This document shows positions 47,037 to 58,003 of a stretch of DNA of 64,000 nt, one piece after another. Location: positions 1 to 64,000 of the forward strand of contig MU839160.1 of the NCBI GenBank assembly GCA_030685235.1, given 5' to 3'. The notes under the pieces are model-generated. The model was not told where the DNA came from. It saw only the letters and a program-made list of their open reading frames with translations, and made no database searches. Position 1 is the stretch's first letter; each line of letters opens with the position of its first letter. The position numbers were made by a program, and so were the translations under genes. The stretch comes from Copromyces sp. CBS 386.78 (Eukaryota; Ascomycota; Sordariomycetes; Sordariales; Sordariaceae).

Positions 47037-48850
47037 TCAAGGTTCATAAGGTGTCGCATCCTTAAAGATGAGATGCGGCTTGCGCTTCGCAATATCCAAG
47101 ATCGTATCCGCAAAGACCCCGTTTGCCCAAGCAAACCAGCTTCCTAAAAGTCGAGATATCATGTCAGCTTCGTCTCAGTCTCAACACAGGTTCTTGAGGG
47201 GTACTCACGTGTATAAGAATGCGACCAATTCACATCGATACTCTCATGAATCAAACCTAGCTTGCTAGCGTTCAAAACCAGCATCAAGCACTTCATGATC
47301 TCATCATCATCATCCGACGTCTGCGCCTGTACCAACAGACTCATAGGCCATGCGTTCTGCAGACCAATATGCGGACCTCCGATGCCCTCGAACTCTCTTC
47401 CTGTTAGGTAGTACGGATTGCTGCCCTTCTCCAGCAGCATCTTGCGCGTGTTCTGGTACGTCGTATCGTCCACCGAGACAAAGCCCATCAGCGGTAATGC
47501 CAGCAAGCTGGGGTAGTTGGCATCGTCCATCATCAACGCACTGCCGTAGCCGTCCACCTCGTACGCGAACACCTCGCCGTACTTGCGGTGGTGGACGACG
47601 CCGTGTTCCCAGATACCTGCCGTGATCGTCTTGCTCCATGCCTCGGCCGTCTCCGCCCGCGTGATATCCTTCTTGTCCCCCGTCGTCCTCAACATGGCCG
47701 CAAGCCGCTTGAGCTCCGTAGCCATCTGCGCATTGGCGGGGATGAAGAAGCCGAAGATGGTGGCATCGTCGCTGGGCCGGAACGCCGAGCGGATCAGACC
47801 TGTTCCGTTGTTTAGCGGGTTACCAATGCCGCCAAGGTTCAGCGTCTCGGTGCCCGTATCGGTGCGGCGCTGGAAGGTGTACTGGTTACGCAGGTACGAG
47901 CCCGTCTCCGGGTCGAAGGTACTCTTGCTCTGCGCCTCGAGCACGTCGAACACAGAGTCAAGCGCCTTGTACCACCGCGAGTTGAGGAAATCGGTGCTCT
48001 TGGTGTGGGCGTAGAAGGCGTTGATCAGCGCGAGGAAGTGCGCGAGCGAGTCTAGCTCGTACTTGCACTCGAAGACGAAAGATGGGTCGAAGGCCGGGTG
48101 AACGGTGTCGTCTTGGCCGTTCAGGGTGACAGGCAGCCCGGAATGGGGCGGCGGCTGGAAGGCGTTGCAGTAGGGTGACTCGATCACGTACTCGCTTTGG
48201 GTGTTGATGGCGCCGAGGATGAGGTCGAAGATGGCCTTGTCCTTGAGGGCTAGCTTTTGATACGGCTTTAGCTGATTGGTGCTGTCACGCAGCCACTCGG
48301 CCAGGATGTCGCCTGTGATGATGAATGACTGTGGCCCCGCCCATTTGTTTGGGTCCTCGTACGTGCTCATCCATGGATCATCGTCGACCGTGCTGTCGGT
48401 TACCGTCTTCTTCTTTTCCTTACCGTCCTTGCCGTTGGTGTGGAATTTGACCGTGGTATCCGTAGTAGAGGGGAAGGTATTTTCGAAAAGACGTGCAAGG
48501 TCAGGGTTCTTCATGCGTGATGTGACATCTTTGATAACCTTCTCGATGGCGTCAGACTGAAAGGTACGGCACCTGACATGGGGGCGCTGGAAGGGGAGGG
48601 AGAGGGGACCTTCGCTATAGGGTCGGCTGTCCAAACGGATTAGCGATTGCGCTTGAGCAAAGGTATATTATACTCACTGAGGATAAGTGGCATAGGATGC
48701 GTAGTCTGGACAGGCAGTCTCATCGAATTTGCCCTTGACTGGCACCTGGTCCATATCCCATACGAGCTCTGATGCCTCTACCAGTGCCGGCCTCAGCAAA
48801 GGTATCGACAGAGGCAATAGCAGTGACAACCAGCAAGTGGTGCGAGTCAT
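47037..48850 (-). CDS. Secreted GH125 exo-alpha-1,6-mannosidase
   Basis: Three exons (48,850-48,678; 48,626-47,209; 47,143-47,037) give 565 aa. A signal peptide is clear (MTRTTCWLSLLLPLSIPLL, residues 1-19). The mature protein has SLPFQRPHVRCRTFQSDAIE, then ITGDILAEWLRDSTNQLKPY, YVIESPYCNAF, IRSAFRPSDDATIFGFFIPA, DDANYPSLLALPLMGF and, over the last junction, SHSYTRSWFAWANGVFADTI; all are typical of glycoside hydrolase family 125 (formerly DUF1237). Known members remove terminal alpha-1,6-linked mannose. The protein is probably secreted or in the secretory path and acts on mannans or N-glycans. The exon phases agree at both introns. No break is seen. Confidence 0.92.
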
Positions 48851-49697
48851 ATCACCGGCTGATGTACTCCCCGATTATTAGTTGTAGGGTTGCCGATATG
48901 GTGATGCGAGCGGCTCAGCAGCTTGGATGATCAACTCGAGTGGTTGCCCTGTGTATATGGGGACACCTTCCTGGATTTGCGATCCCTCCTTCAGATGAAA
49001 GGATTTACCCAAGCTGAGAACCAAGAGCTCTAGGGTAAGAGTCTGATCATGAGCAAACTCAAAACCTTGCGAAAATGAAAGGAGCGCAACACAACGTTTA
49101 GGTTCACTTTAAGTGTATGAGCGAGTGACGTCGGAGGAAGAACTCGGAACCGCGATGTCCACGAGACCACTAATTGCCTCCCTGCAGTTTCCTAACGTGT
49201 AACGTCTTGGCGGGGAATCAAAGCTCTAATAGTTGCTGTTAGTGGTTTCCCTCTGTAGCGGGGTGGCAGGCACATGTTAGTAGGTGGTTAGACACCATGG
49301 CTAAGATCCAGCGCACTTTTCCACTATCAGTGCACTAACAACAGAAGCAAGTGTAAACATCAAGCCAAAGTTATTCAGGGCGAAACATCCTGGACACTTC
49401 TTCACATCGCATTCTTTAGCCTTATTTGTATAACAATTGTTCCCATTCTTAATCCCATGTTTACACACTCACCCATGTCCTTGGAGGTACCTTCCTAGTA
49501 AGCCAAGTTCGAACCTCCGTCCTATGCCAATGGTTCTCCGAATCGCTTCCTGTTTGTTGACTACCAAGCACAGTTCCTTTATATAATTCTTGACGCTTGA
49601 TGTGCCTCGCCGCTCGTTGTCCTGTGTTCGGACATCTTTCGCATCTAGATATAAACCCACGCACTATTTTCACTATCTCGCTGAATAGCAAGCTTTC
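48851..49697. other. Intergenic: GH125 promoter and Clr2 3' flank
   Basis: About 850 bp. No open frame with recognisable content; no RNA gene seen. Confidence 0.5.
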
Positions 49698-51485
49698 CTA
49701 AAAGCTCTCATCCATCCCCTCCGGCGCGTCAAACATGGCATTCACAGCCAGTCCCAGCGTATCAGCGCGTGTCGGTTTTGGACCATTGAAGCGGCCGCTC
49801 CCGCTATGAGCTCGGTTGTTTAGGTATGCGTGCGCATCCTCCACCACCCCTTTCTGAACCGACGCTGTGAACCGCGCCGGGTCAATAATGTTCATCAACC
49901 GGTGGGTCACATAGAAACGGCCTAATGTATCGACTTCAGTGCGAACCGCGTCCCGCTCAACCAATGCCCAGCCCCATTGCGCCTTGCTGTACTGCTCAAT
50001 CCCGTTCCTCGACACGACCTCTTCGATAAAAACTGGACCCAAGGATTCGGGAGGGACCACGCCGGGTGGCATAGGATTAGGCGGAACAGACCGGACGGTC
50101 TGGAAAAGATTACCCTTGAACCGAATATTCATCCCGTGGGCATCCGTAGCAATCTCCGAGACGAGCATGACAGCGTTCGCCTCAGTACCACCGTTGCTAT
50201 GGCCGTTGCCAACGTTGCCTCCAACGACCCGGACAGGATCCCCGACACGGATCATCTCAGCCCCGAGATAGACTCCTTCATGGAAAACGGTATCTTGGGG
50301 GCCACTGACGTTCGACTTGTTGATCTTGTTGAATGTGGAGTAGCAATCATTGATGTACTTGGCGGCCAACTTGGACGCTTCGAGTCCGACGGTCTGCCTG
50401 GCGATATCTAGCTGATTCGGATCGGTGAGACCCAGACTCCGACAATATTGGACCGAGAAAGCCGGCCAGTCGACCGAGTCATATGTCCGGTTTGCCAAGC
50501 TCGACAAGTTTTCGGCAACACCTGGTACACTAAACGTGAGGAACGGCCGCATGGACTTGGCATCGGTATAGAAGCTTTGTTGTCCCAGCGTCCGGTGGCT
50601 CAGCGGTGCCACCAAGAAGCTGAAGGCCGCGTCTGGCGCAGGGCCTGGCGTTTGCCTCTTGGGAGCGATCGATAGGATCACGCCGAGCCTCCAAGCCTGG
50701 TGTTTGTACCAAACCAACTCGCCTGCGCGGAAGACATTGGTGAGACTTGTAACCCCTGGGGCTGCAAATACCTGTGACTGAGGGTTGCCTTGAGCTTGCT
50801 GTTGTGCCTGTTGCTGGTGTTGTTGCTGTTGGTTTTGTTGCATGATTTGTTGGGCCTGTTGGGCCTGTTGCACCTGTTGGATTTGTTGCTGCTGTTGCTG
50901 CTGCTGTTGCTGCTGCTGTTGCTGCTGCTCCTGCTCCTTTCGTTGCTGCTCCTGCTGTCTTTGTTGCTGCTCAAGTTGCTGCTGCCTTTGCTTTTGTCCC
51001 AGTGCCTGTTGCATTCTCTGTGCATGTTGTTGATCGGCTTGCTTCAGCTTCTGAGACTCAACCATCTTGCCGCAGAGATCGCAGGAACATTGATTGTAGT
51101 CAGTGTGGTTGCTGAGCAGGAAGAGGGCATGCAACACAAAGTCTCCCGGAGTCCGATAAACGGCCTTACGACCCGCTGGGTGACCATAGAGGTAGTAGTC
51201 TCTTCCGCCGTCCTTTCTGATGGCGCATCGTAGTTCGTACCCCTTGGGAAGAGCGGCGAGCTTGTACTGTTTGTCGCTTGAGAGGCCGAGCTGATGCTGT
51301 AAATGACCACCGATGATGACCTCCCAACGTTCAAGCTGCGCGACATCCTGGTCCTCCTTTGGGTCTAGTGCATTGTGGTCGAGGTTGTCGTATTCCTTGC
51401 CATCGGTGCGTGCGATTCTTAAGCCAACGTAGAGGGTCTTATCCTTGTCGTCGTCCTGGCCGTTTGAGGCGGATATGGAGACCAT
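49698..51485 (-). CDS. clr2: Clr2-like transcriptional silencing protein
   Basis: Intronless, 595 aa. The N-terminal domain has LYVGLRIARTDGKEYDN, then LAALPKGYELRCAIRKDGG, RDYYLYGHPAGRKAVYRTP and a Cys pair block QCSCDLCGKM (residues about 132-141). These match the Clr2 transcription-silencing domain. Residues 150-250 are Gln-rich, with 15 consecutive Gln (about 50,886-50,930). The C-terminal half contains FRAGELVWYKHQAWRLGVIL, the second Clr2 region. In fission yeast Clr2 is a subunit of SHREC, the histone deacetylase/remodeller complex of heterochromatin. A similar nuclear role is inferred here. Both domains are intact. The poly-Gln linker is a fungal expansion absent from the yeast protein (about 537 aa). 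Confidence 0.88.
   Translation of the reverse strand: MVSISASNGQDDDKDKTLYVGLRIARTDGKEYDNLDHNALDPKEDQDVAQLERWEVIIGGHLQHQLGLSSDKQYKLAALPKGYELRCAIRKDGGRDYYLYGHPAGRKAVYRTPGDFVLHALFLLSNHTDYNQCSCDLCGKMVESQKLKQADQQHAQRMQQALGQKQRQQQLEQQQRQQEQQRKEQEQQQQQQQQQQQQQQQIQQVQQAQQAQQIMQQNQQQQHQQQAQQQAQGNPQSQVFAAPGVTSLTNVFRAGELVWYKHQAWRLGVILSIAPKRQTPGPAPDAAFSFLVAPLSHRTLGQQSFYTDAKSMRPFLTFSVPGVAENLSSLANRTYDSVDWPAFSVQYCRSLGLTDPNQLDIARQTVGLEASKLAAKYINDCYSTFNKINKSNVSGPQDTVFHEGVYLGAEMIRVGDPVRVVGGNVGNGHSNGGTEANAVMLVSEIATDAHGMNIRFKGNLFQTVRSVPPNPMPPGVVPPESLGPVFIEEVVSRNGIEQYSKAQWGWALVERDAVRTEVDTLGRFYVTHRLMNIIDPARFTASVQKGVVEDAHAYLNNRAHSGSGRFNGPKPTRADTLGLAVNAMFDAPEGMDESF
50790..51030. repeat. CAG/CAA repeat tract (poly-Gln) in Clr2-like gene
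   Basis: Interrupted CTG/TTG triplets on the + strand encode several Gln-rich runs, the longest about 15 Gln. Tracts of this kind are often length-polymorphic. Confidence 0.8.
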
Positions 51486-52561
51486 GACAGGCGCAGGCGG
51501 TGTCCTAGTAACTGGGTAAAAGAAATCTGAACCGTGACTGGTGACTTGATTCTGAAATGAAGAAGGTTTAGTGCGGGGAAGGGTTCAGTTGGTTTAGAAA
51601 TGATCTCGGAGATGCTGCTGTTGGAAATCGTGCAGGCAATGACAAACACCAGGTAGGTCGGAAGCCCTGAAGTACCGCTGACCACAACTGCCTAACGGCT
51701 ATGTGCCAAGTATTTGTGATCACCCGCCAACACGGTTTAGAACTGACAGAGGGGAGGCCCGAGTCAGACACACTACTACTAAATAGTACCTGAGAGTTGG
51801 TGAAACGTTGATACCTCTGGGTAGGTAGTTTCTGAAAGTTCCGAGAAATGTCTGGCTAAAGTTTGGCAAGAGTGAATGTGATGGGGGAAGTTTTTGGAAT
51901 CACACGGTGCAGGAACGCGCCAAGGCACGGACCAAGCAACCCACCATACGCTGACCTGCGTGCACAACGCCCTTGAACGTCTACAAGATAATGCATCCCA
52001 AACACGCTATAACGAGCTATATTATGTATGAATTATCATCACCATCACACCTTCGCTACCCACAATTCTGCACTACTATCCCGTCTTTCCGCCCGCTTGA
52101 ACTTGGAACCGACCCGCTGAGTAAACATGAAAAAAAAGTAAAAATATCATTCGGCATGCGATCTCCTAACCGGCGTTGACCAAGTTCATGTTGACGCGGA
52201 AAGGGTGTCGAGACGAGAGCTTCACGGAGTTAAGCCCTAAATGCGCCAACGACACCCGTCCGGCTGATGGTATGATCGGTGCCGTGTAATTATACGCGGC
52301 CGCGGTGCCGCATAGATCGGCCTCTCCTCCGCACCAAGTCTTACACTCTCGGCTTACATCTCAACGTTGTGGACCTGTGATACGACCTTGAGATTTGTAA
52401 TGCCAGGTCATGAGGAGAAGCTATAAGATGGGATCCGATCTCTCATGTTCTTCCGCCGGGTGGTTATCCAGAGCAAGCTTTACCACGACAGAGACAACTT
52501 CGACAGCAACAGTCCAACTTACTTTCCGGTAACCCATCCCCAAGATTAACGGTTCAGAATA
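51486..52561. promoter_or_regulatory. Intergenic between divergent Clr2-like and SDR genes
   Basis: About 1.08 kb holding both promoters. A short GC-rich stretch lies at about 52,290-52,330. No other gene is supported. Confidence 0.5.
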
Positions 52562-53612
52562 ATGTCGGGCATCAACTTCGATCTCAATACCGAGGGCGTC
52601 GATGTGGTACGACATCTTCAAGACCGAGTATCTGGGCGCATATGCAAGTTTAACCCAGCTGGCTCTTCGGATGATCCCATCGCTAACACCATGTTCCTCA
52701 TACTTAGTCCTCATCACCGGCCCAAGTGAGGGAGGTATCGGCGCGGAAACAGCCATCTCGCTTGCCCATGGCAACCCAGCCCTGCTCATCCTCGTGGGCC
52801 GCACCCTCACCAAAATCCAGCCCACCATCGACGCCATCGACGCCGTCAACCCATCCATCTCGGTCAAGTTCATCGCTGCCGATCTCACCTCACTGAACAG
52901 CGTTCGTGAAGCCGCCCGCGAGATCCTCAATGACGCATCCATCACCCACATCGACGTCCTCATCAACAACGCCGCCGTCATGGCCTCCCCCTACGAACTC
53001 ACCGTCGACGGTTTCGAACTCCAATTCGCCACCGCCCACCTCGGCCATTTTGTCTTGACAAACCACATCCTGCCCAAGCTCAAAACATCTGCCGGTACGG
53101 GCAAACCCCAGACCCGAATCATCAACGTCTCCTCCAAGGGTAGCATCCTCGGCAGCGGCATCCGCTGGGACGACCCCAGCTTCACCAAGCGTCCGGAAGA
53201 GTACAACGCCTGGGACGCCTACGGCCAGGCCAAGACGGCCAACGTGCTTTTTACTCTTGCGCTGAACAAGCGTCTGCTCGCCAAGACGGGCATCAGGTCG
53301 TATGCATTGCATCCAGGCGTCATCTATACCAACTTGGTCCGTTACATGGACGACGAGTTGATGGAGGAGATGAAGCAGAGGGCGTGGAAGGGACAGGAAA
53401 TACTGTCCAAAACGCTGCAGCAGGGTTGTGCGACTACGCTGAGGGCTGCGTTGGATCCGGAGCTGGAGAAGGAAGCAGATGGCGTGTTTTTGAAAGATTG
53501 CCAGTTTACGAAGGACCCGGAGATTGTGGCACCGTGGGCGCTTGATGAGGGGGATGCGGAAAGGCTTTGGGGGTTGTGTGAGGGGTTGGTTAGGGAGAAG
53601 TTTGAGTTTTGA
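52562..53612 (+). CDS. Short-chain dehydrogenase/reductase
   Basis: Two exons (52,562-52,643; 52,708-53,612) give 328 aa starting MSGINFDLNTEGVDVVRHLQ. The intron uses a GC donor (GCAAGT), a GCTAAC branch site and a TTAG acceptor. Only this pairing restores the family pattern VSGRIFLITGPSEGGIGAET; the GT sites nearby give the wrong phase. The cofactor fold shows TGPSEGGIG (TGxxxGxG), then DLTSLNSVREA, NNAAVM (NNAG-like) and INVSSKGS. The catalytic Tyr-Lys is YGQAKTANV (YxxxK), followed by LHPGVIYTNL. The fold predicts NAD(P)(H)-dependent oxidation or reduction; the substrate is unknown. The family resembles retinol-dehydrogenase/WW-oxidoreductase-like fungal SDRs. No clustered biosynthetic partner lies nearby. 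Confidence 0.88.
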
Positions 53613-54901
53613 GGGGGGGGGAGAAAGGTGAATAAGACAGATTTATTTCACGGGCCTTTGGATCTTGATGTCGCGGAAGTTGGAAAGAACTGCTGCCATT
53701 GTTTAGAGGAACCTCACTGTAATGCATCGATACATCCCTTCTCGCTGAAATTGTCTTCCAACCTGTCAAGATTGCTCGTCCAGAAGTCGCGATGATCCAG
53801 CACGTCTTCACCCGTGACAGATCTACATCAGTAATTAATGTCTGCACACCAACCACCACAATCACTCAACACTTCAATAAACCCATCACCCTATCATTGA
53901 CTCACCCCAGAACATAAGCTAAATTCAAGGGGTTCGCTTGTAGTTGACTTATTGACCACGAAACTGTGGGGGTTTGTCTCTTTATGTTAGATACGGATGG
54001 GTGGTGAATCTCACGGATGACATGAACAGTGTTTCCTTGACAAACATCTCCACTCGCTAATCCCATGAGATGATGGGGTTGACGTTGAGGGCGGGGGGAA
54101 GGAAAGTATGATAATCAAAGGGTCAGCCCCATCAAGCAGTTGATCGCAGCCTCGTGGTGTCTCATTCTGCTCGTCTAATTCCGACCCCTTGGCAACGGCT
54201 CCATATTGACATGCCGATCGGGATCCATATCATGGAGCTTGTTTTTGTTCCTCCCTGTCCATCTTTGTCGTAAGTGACATAGCTCTCCCAACGTCCCTGC
54301 AGATCGATAAAATTGACGGGTTAATCGCATAGCGATCATCTTCTACTATGCTAGAACAACGATTACTTACCGACAGTATGGGGCCAGGAGGTAGCATCAG
54401 AGGTGGCTCAATGAAGTGAACGGACATGCGTACAGCCTTGCAATTGCCGAACTGTAACTGTAACAGTATCCACGCAATTCAAGCCACTCCGTAGGTCCAT
54501 AGTTCAATGATCCTGACGATGAACCAGAACATCTCCTGCTCTTGCGGTCAGTCAGTACTAACTAGTAAAGAGAAAGTGAGCAGCGATCTCATCATCACTG
54601 CCCCGGATGATGAATGGATACACTACCCAACCCACATCTCCTATTCCCCTTGGGGAACGAAGCAAAAGGGGAGAGAGCATAGATGATGATCCTGATAATC
54701 CAGACTTTCAAGTCCACCTGCACCAAAGAGAACATCTACATAAACCTCCCCTTCCCTCCCGTCTTTCCAATCCAATATCATCATCACAACACAAGCTTCT
54801 CATTCGCCACACTCGTTACCAACTCAACAACCACCAGTTTTATACCCATTTTTAAACACCCACTCCAAACTAATCAACCCAACCACCACCAACCATCCAA
54901 A
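53613..54901. other. Intergenic: promoter of the Ala/Pro/Val-rich protein gene
   Basis: About 1.29 kb. The right end (54,730-54,900) is a C-rich leader with many CCA, CCT and TCC blocks, typical of highly expressed fungal genes. No other gene is supported. Confidence 0.5.
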
Positions 54902-55705
54902 ATGAAGACCACCACCTCTTTCTTCGCCTACCTCCTCGCCGCCTCGGCCTCCTCCGTCTTCGCGGCCGCCATTCCCCTCTCCACCGGCGTTCCCACCCCC
55001 GCCCACGTTCAACAAGTCGGCCAACAAGCTAAGGCTGCTCTCGATAACGCCTCCGCCTATGCTCCTCAGCCTTCTGTCCCGCTCTCGACCGGCGTTCCCA
55101 CCGTTCCCGCTGGTGCGGCCCACTGGAAGCAGATGAACGTTGAGGTTCCTCCTGTTGAGGGCGCTCCCGCTGTTCCTCCTGTTCCTGAGGTTCCCGCTCC
55201 TGCTGATGCCGCCGCTGCCGTCCCTCCCGTCTACGGCGCTGCTCCCGTTGACGGTGTTGCCCCTGCTGTTGATGCCGCTGGCGTTCCCATCCCTCCTGTT
55301 GAGGCTCCCGCCGCTCCCGCGGTTCCTGCCTATGCTGCCGCCCCTGTTACCGACGCTGCCGCTGCCGTCCCTCCTGTCGATGGCGCTGTCCCCGCTGATG
55401 CTACTGCTCCCGTTGACGGTGCTGCTGCCGCCATCCCTCCCGTCGACGCTGCCGCCCCCGCCACCGATGCTGCTGCGGGCGCCGTCCCTCCCGTCGACGG
55501 TGCTGCCCCCCTCGATGCTGCCGCCCCTGTCACTGATGCCGCTGGTGTCCCCGCTGGCGTCCCTGCTGATGCTGCCGCCGTCCCGGCTCCCGCTGGAGCC
55601 GCTGGCAAGGTCGTCGATGGCGCCAAGGCTGTCGCCCCGGAGGTGTCTTCGGTCCCTGTCCCCTCCGCTGTTCCCTCCGCCGTCCCCGGTGTCAAGCGCG
55701 TTTAA
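54902..55705 (+). CDS. Secreted Ala/Pro/Val-rich repeat protein, unknown function
   Basis: Intronless, 267 aa from ATG 54,902 in the context ATCCAAAATG; the frame is open upstream, but that part is leader. A signal peptide is clear (MKTTTSFFAYLLAASASSVF, cleavage near A21). The mature protein repeats PLSTGVPT twice (about residues 25 and 60), then carries about ten imperfect copies of a unit like AAVPPVDGAAP / VTDAAA. It has no Cys, very few aromatic or charged residues, and no GPI-anchor signal; the C terminus is VPGVKRV. Third positions are nearly all C or T, which suggests high expression. A wall or extracellular structural role is possible, but no function is claimed. Two other frames are also open across it because of the repeats. 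Confidence 0.8.
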   Translation: MKTTTSFFAYLLAASASSVFAAAIPLSTGVPTPAHVQQVGQQAKAALDNASAYAPQPSVPLSTGVPTVPAGAAHWKQMNVEVPPVEGAPAVPPVPEVPAPADAAAAVPPVYGAAPVDGVAPAVDAAGVPIPPVEAPAAPAVPAYAAAPVTDAAAAVPPVDGAVPADATAPVDGAAAAIPPVDAAAPATDAAAGAVPPVDGAAPLDAAAPVTDAAGVPAGVPADAAAVPAPAGAAGKVVDGAKAVAPEVSSVPVPSAVPSAVPGVKRV

Positions 55706-58003
55706 ACGCCGCGTTTTGTTGAAGAGCTGGATGGAGTCATGATAAGGATTATAGCAGGACATGAGGTTGCGGAACTACCGCTTTGCTCGCATGACTTGAG
55801 GAGATAGGAACCAGACCCATTATGGGGTGGAGAATTGATGACGTGGTGGATAAGAGGAAGAAGGGGAGAGAAAGAGAAGAGGATCTAAATAACTCGCTCA
55901 CTGGCAAGCGCTGCTGGAGAGTGAGGATACCTGCTGACTTGGACATATACCACCAAAATAATAATAATAGATATTTGAAACGTTGAAACATCTTTGCTCC
56001 AAAGATCCATGGTTAGTGGTGATTGAAGCAGGCGAAAATCCATCTTGTTCAACACGTGTGAGTTTTTGGTGTTTTGATCAAAATGTCGTCGACGACGAGG
56101 TACATTGATGGCTGGGCAGCTGCCAGCTGCTGGGTTAAAGTGTCAGCGTGTAATAAGGGTTAGGGTTGACACCGCTACTTCCCCCTGACAGCTCCCGAGT
56201 GATCGGCGATCTGCAGACACCTTCCACTTCTGTGCTTCTGGCAGCAGCCGCGGCTGTCAGCTCGGGTTGTTTCCAGCAAGCAAACAAATGTTTCCGCGCA
56301 TCAACATGTCCTCTGGCTCTCTGGGCAGGCAAAAAGCGGTAAGTTCCGACCACCGACAGAACGGGGGAGGGGAGGGGGGAGTTCATGCATGATGGCGCTG
56401 CTCTATTCCCATCACATCCAAAGAAATGGCCCTGAGAAAGCAAACAAACACTCATCTTCACTATCCCTCCCGCCCATGGCGCTGCACACTGCGTTACCGT
56501 TGCACACCTCTTTACCTGTCGCTTCCCGGGTTTCCCGCAAACCTTAATATCTGATCGGCCGACGGCGCCAGCAATCCCTATACAGAGTGGTCTGACTCGC
56601 CCTAACAATTAATTTCTGTCTGTGTCCTCAGAATCGTTCGACTCCGTTGCATCGTCGACAACAACATAGGCAGGCCGTATGTTTCCAGTCTTGTATCGGA
56701 GGACATCTGAAGCCCGTGGACAGCGGTCTGGCACGACGACCGTTAGAACGATTAATGGGTTACCCCGGCTACCTGATAGACCTGGTTGAGTTTCTTTGCA
56801 AAAGGCTGCAATACCCAAATCGGCCAAATAACCCCTGAGGTAAGAAAAACTGGACCACGAGTTCCAGGCCCTGTCCGGTGGGCCCCCTTTTGCTCTTTGA
56901 CCTCATCGCTCACCGTGGGGATCGCCGTGGGGATTTGGGGAAAAAGGGTCCAAACTCCAAAGGGAGGACCTGGACGACAGACTCCAACCGAGGTGTACAC
57001 ATCTGGAAAAGGGCAATCTGAAAAGGAATGCCATGCCCGTCACAAAAAGAGCAGAGATTCCATTTTACGTGCCGACCCAAACCGGTCGGTAGTCACATCT
57101 CATTCCCAGATGGGCATGTCCCGAACAGAATCGCTTGTCGGTTGACCATTCATGTCATCCTTCTGCGTCCCCCCAGCGCCTCTCGTCGGAGACGACGAAT
57201 GGACGGGTCAAGCCTGTCGCATTGATTTGAACATCGCTGTAAAAGTCCTCATTTCATCGACCGCTCTGGGGTTAGCGGCACAATATCCAACACCCCCGAT
57301 CATTGGTCGCGACGAGGTGTTCCTGGCATGAACCCGTTAGTTCTAGGACACCACCCACCGATGCCACCTCGAGCTCACCAGTCCACCCGGTGCCGAGATG
57401 AGGCGCCCAGGGACCTCGAAGCGGTCGGCTCGCTGATTGGGTACACCCCCTGAGCCTATCGCGACCTGCAGGTAGCTTGTTTTCCCCTTCCACACAGCTT
57501 CCCTTTGTTGGCCCTCCCCAAGGAGATACCTGAGTGAAAAATACGCCAGGACATGGGGCACGACATGGGCCACAACATGCTCGGCTCCCCGTCGACCCAT
57601 CCCAATCCCATCCCATTCCCCCGTCTGGGGTGAAGCTTAGCTTTTTCCCTCCTCGTGCACCAAGCCCGGGACAAGCCTTCTCTTTTCTCTTCCTGTCGCT
57701 CTCTCGATCCTTCCTTCCTTCACGGACCTTCGTTGGAATCTCACACTCGTTGACCTTGAACCCTTCGAAGCTCGACCCGCCTCGGCTTGTCCAGTGTCCG
57801 TCGAATCTTCTCACGATCGTTCGACCTGACTATCTTTACGATTTTATGTCCTATGAACACCGGCTCGAGTTCTGAATAGGGAAAGTGTTAGTGCTGGATA
57901 TCAGTTGAACGATAAACCGACTTTGTACCAGAGCTCATTTCTCGACGCGCTGAGCTCTACCACCATTCGATATCAACTGAAGGAAACCACCCCTAGAGCC
58001 AAC
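55706..58003. other. Intergenic, about 2.3 kb
   Basis: It lies between the repeat-protein gene and the SUN gene. The right third is the SUN promoter and leader. Open frames at 56,135-56,608 and 57,272-57,814 (both minus) have no recognisable domain. A telomere-like GGGTTAGGGTT occurs at about 56,157-56,167. Confidence 0.5.

Noticed and set aside
52602..52707. Alternative start MWYDIFKTEY of the short-chain dehydrogenase
   Set aside because: It gives an atypical N terminus; the upstream ATG with a GC-AG intron restores the expected VSGRIFLITGPSEGG.
54824..55762. 312-codon open frame on the minus strand and a 200-codon frame on the plus strand over the repeat-protein gene
   Set aside because: Both are shadows created by the GCC/GCT/CCC-rich repeats of the gene at 54,902-55,705. 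Only the called frame has a signal peptide, a good start context and codon bias.
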